From Bacteroidota bacterium (lineage in GTDB: Bacteria > Bacteroidota > Bacteroidia > Chitinophagales > Chitinophagaceae): a DNA stretch of 64,000 nt. Under the pieces are notes generated by a model. That model searched no databases and had not been told where the DNA came from. It worked only from the letters and a program-made list of their open reading frames with translations. The position numbers were made by a program, and so were the translations under genes. This document shows positions 62,320 through 64,000 of the stretch, one piece after another (the stretch's first letter is position 1; each line of letters starts with the position of its first letter). The stretch is from assembly GCA_947452905.1 (NCBI GenBank), contig CANGEP010000009.1:33935-97934 (forward strand), in the 5' to 3' direction.

Positions 62320-63201
62320 TTATTTACCTGCTGGACGACGTGTACCAGTAGTAGTACGACGCTTAGGAGCACCTGGAGCAGTAGTTCCTGCACCAGCACC
62401 ACGCTTAGCTCTTCCGCCTTCAGCATTTGCTTCGGCTTCCATTCTCTTCGCTTTTGCTTCTAATTCGTTGTTACCATCTTCAGTTGTTTCTTCATCATCT
62501 TTAGAAGCTTGACGCTCTGCTAAACCTTCAGCGATAGCTGCAGTGATATAGTTAGTGATGATAGCAATTGATTTTGTAGCATCGTCATTTGCTGGAATAG
62601 AGAAATCTACTTTGTTAGGATCACAGTTAGTATCTACCATACCAAATGTTTGGATACCTAAACGCTTAGCTTCTGCTAAAGCAATATGCTCGTGACCGAT
62701 ATCTACTAAGAATAAAGCAGCTGGTAAACGGCCCAATTGCGCGATACCACCTAATACTTTTTCCATTTTATCTTTATCACGTGCTAATGTTAAACGCTCT
62801 TTTTTAGTTAAGCTGTCTGCACTACCGTCGTTTAACATTTTTTCAATGCTTTGCATTTTTTTAACGCTCTTACGAACAGTATTAAAGTTAGTTAACATAC
62901 CACCTAACCAACGTTCTGTGGCATAAGGCATGTTTACTTTCTTTGCACACTCACTTACAATTTCTTTTGCTTGTTTCTTAGTAGCAACAAACATGATTTT
63001 TTTACCACTCTTAGCAATTTGCTTTAAAGCAGCAGCTGTTTCTTGTAAATGATCTACAGTCTTGTTTAAATCAATGATGTGGATACCTTTCTTCTCAGCG
63101 AAGATATAAGGTAACATCTTTGGGTTCCACTTCTTTTTAAGGTGACCAAAGTGTACGCCAGCTTCCAATAGTTGCTGTTGAAGTGAAGTATTATTTTCCA
63201 T
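62320..63201 (-). CDS. rpsB: 30S ribosomal protein S2 with extended C-terminus
   Basis: Small-subunit ribosomal protein. The core matches S2: QQLLEAGVHFGHLKKKWNPKM at the N-terminus, FVATKKQAKEIV, RWLGGMLTNF, and DTNCDPNKVDFSIPANDDA. The 293 residues exceed the roughly 240 of E. coli S2. The extra C-terminal 50-60 residues begin acidic (DDEETTEDGNNELEAKAKR) and end in a basic, Ala/Gly/Thr/Arg-rich tail (APKRRTTTGTRRPAGK) that looks unstructured. It sits in the rplM-rpsI-rpsB-tsf block, 39 nt after rpsI. Confidence 0.98.
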   Translation of the reverse strand: MENNTSLQQQLLEAGVHFGHLKKKWNPKMLPYIFAEKKGIHIIDLNKTVDHLQETAAALKQIAKSGKKIMFVATKKQAKEIVSECAKKVNMPYATERWLGGMLTNFNTVRKSVKKMQSIEKMLNDGSADSLTKKERLTLARDKDKMEKVLGGIAQLGRLPAALFLVDIGHEHIALAEAKRLGIQTFGMVDTNCDPNKVDFSIPANDDATKSIAIITNYITAAIAEGLAERQASKDDEETTEDGNNELEAKAKRMEAEANAEGGRAKRGAGAGTTAPGAPKRRTTTGTRRPAGK

Positions 63202-63240
63202 TTGTATAAGTTGTAATAATGAATTAAAAATTTGTATCGA

Positions 63241-63630
63241 TTAACGCTTGCTAAATTGGAAGCTTCTACGTGCCTTCTTGTGACCGAACTTCTTACGTTC
63301 AACACTTCTTGGATCACGCTTCAATTGTCCAGCAGCTTTTAATGTTGGACGAACTTCAGGATTCAATTCAACTAATACACGAGCAATACCTAATTTGGCT
63401 GCTTCTGCTTGTCCTTTCATACCACCACCTGTTGCGTTAATTACGATATCGTATTTACCTTCAACACCAGCAGCTTTTAAAGGAGCTTCAACTTGATTTT
63501 GTAAGTATACTAAAGGAAAGTACGCTTTGTAATCTTTATCGTTAACGGTAATTTTTCCAGTACCCTTGCTAACGAAGACACGCGTTACGGCTTCCTTACG
63601 ACGACCTACTGCATTTGTTTGCTTTTCCAT
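63241..63630 (-). CDS. rpsI: 30S ribosomal protein S9
   Basis: Small-subunit ribosomal protein of 129 residues, full length. The signature GGGMKGQAEAAKLGIARVL and the C-terminal basic tail ending KKARRSFQFSKR, which reaches the P-site tRNA in known ribosomes, are present. It lies 20 nt after rplM, the usual pairing. Confidence 0.98.
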   Translation of the reverse strand: MEKQTNAVGRRKEAVTRVFVSKGTGKITVNDKDYKAYFPLVYLQNQVEAPLKAAGVEGKYDIVINATGGGMKGQAEAAKLGIARVLVELNPEVRPTLKAAGQLKRDPRSVERKKFGHKKARRSFQFSKR

Positions 63631-63650
63631 TTATATTAATTTGGAATGAT

Positions 63651-64000
63651 TTAAAATTTAAATTCTTTTGGTTGTTGTGCAGTGTGTGGGTGATTAGGAC
63701 CAGCATACACAAATAATTTTTTAACCATCTTACGTCCTAAACGGTTTTTAGGTAACATACCTTTTACCGCTCTTTCCATAATTACTTCTGGACGACGCTT
63801 GATTAAATCTTCAGCAGCTTCTTCTTTTTTACCACCTGGGTAACCAGAGTAGTTTAAGTATTGCTTATCGTGGAATTTGTTTCCAGTCAATTGTACTTTT
63901 TCTGCGTTAATGATGATTACATAATCTCCACAATCAACGTGAGGAGTGTAATAAGCTTTGTTCTTACCACGTAGAACAGCTGCAATTTTTGAAGCAATAC
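63651..64000 (-). CDS. rplM: 50S ribosomal protein L13 (5' end outside the window)
   Basis: The track lists only an ORF from an internal TTG at 63890. Reading on in the same frame to the window edge gives [42 protein letters not shown], which is the L13 core, followed by [13 protein letters not shown] and the C-terminal [25 protein letters not shown]. The gene therefore continues past position 64000, lacking about the first 25-35 residues here. It heads the rplM-rpsI pair. Confidence 0.96.
   Translation of the reverse strand, partial: IASKIAAVLRGKNKAYYTPHVDCGDYVIIINAEKVQLTGNKFHDKQYLNYSGYPGGKKEEAAEDLIKRRPEVIMERAVKGMLPKNRLGRKMVKKLFVYAGPNHPHTAQQPKEFKF

Noticed and set aside
1-64000. Search by eye for tRNA genes, CRISPR repeats, insertion sequences and phage genes
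   Set aside because: No cloverleaf-like CCA-ended segments, regular spaced repeats, transposases or integrases were seen.

Overview
The window is a chromosomal segment of an AT-rich member of the Bacteroidota, most likely of the Chitinophagaceae or a close relative (inference from gene content, not from a database search). The support is the ribosomal block rplM-rpsI-rpsB-tsf-pyrH, SLBB/Wzi-type polysaccharide export, a TonB receptor with a carboxypeptidase-regulatory-like N-terminus, DUF1015 next to serC, and promoters of the Bacteroidetes form TTTG-N19/20-TAnnTTTG. I see no rRNA, tRNA, CRISPR array, transposase or prophage gene. No gap between genes exceeds about 300 bases.

Region 1 (1-19.0 kb) is an exopolysaccharide/capsule locus, almost all on the minus strand. 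In transcription order it encodes an orphan lipoprotein, a flippase-like membrane protein, a Wzi-like protein, a family 2 glycosyltransferase, an NAD-dependent epimerase and a second Wzi-like protein. A Wzy-type polymerase/ligase on the plus strand interrupts the series. Then follow a GT4 glycosyltransferase, a hexapeptide acyltransferase, two more glycosyltransferases, a polyprenyl-phosphate sugar-1-phosphate transferase, a third Wzi-like protein, an SLBB export protein and a Wzz-like chain-length protein. Together they form a nearly complete Wzx/Wzy-type pathway from lipid-linked repeat unit to surface polymer.

Region 2 (19.1-27.7 kb) is accessory. It holds an M20 peptidase, a small two-helix membrane protein, a TonB-dependent receptor, a cysteine-rich lipoprotein followed by an unlisted 54-codon membrane protein, a nitroreductase, a HigBA-type toxin-antitoxin pair preceded by two perfect palindromes, and a secreted GH43-like protein with discoidin and fibronectin III domains.

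Region 3 (27.7-43.4 kb) is a compact 12-gene amino-acid operon, leuA-leuC-leuD-leuB-ilvD-ilvB-ilvN-ilvC-ilvA-thrA-thrB-thrC. It joins aspartate-to-threonine, threonine-to-isoleucine, and valine/leucine synthesis in one transcript. The branched-chain aminotransferase and aspartate-semialdehyde dehydrogenase are not in the window. A TPR-like protein of unknown role diverges from leuA.

Region 4 (45.0-49.9 kb, minus) holds DUF502, serC, DUF1015 and a long-chain acyl-CoA synthetase. Region 5 (49.9-56.8 kb, plus) is a TetR-regulated tripartite RND efflux operon (tetR, TolC-like, membrane fusion protein, RND pump) with a clear promoter/operator and a strong terminator.

Region 6 (56.9-64 kb, minus) is the translation block rplM (cut by the window edge), rpsI, rpsB and tsf, then pyrH followed without a gap by a TolC-like gene, a methionine-type aminotransferase and galK. 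Several start codons in the supplied track are too far upstream, or, for rplM, internal. They are corrected in the entries.
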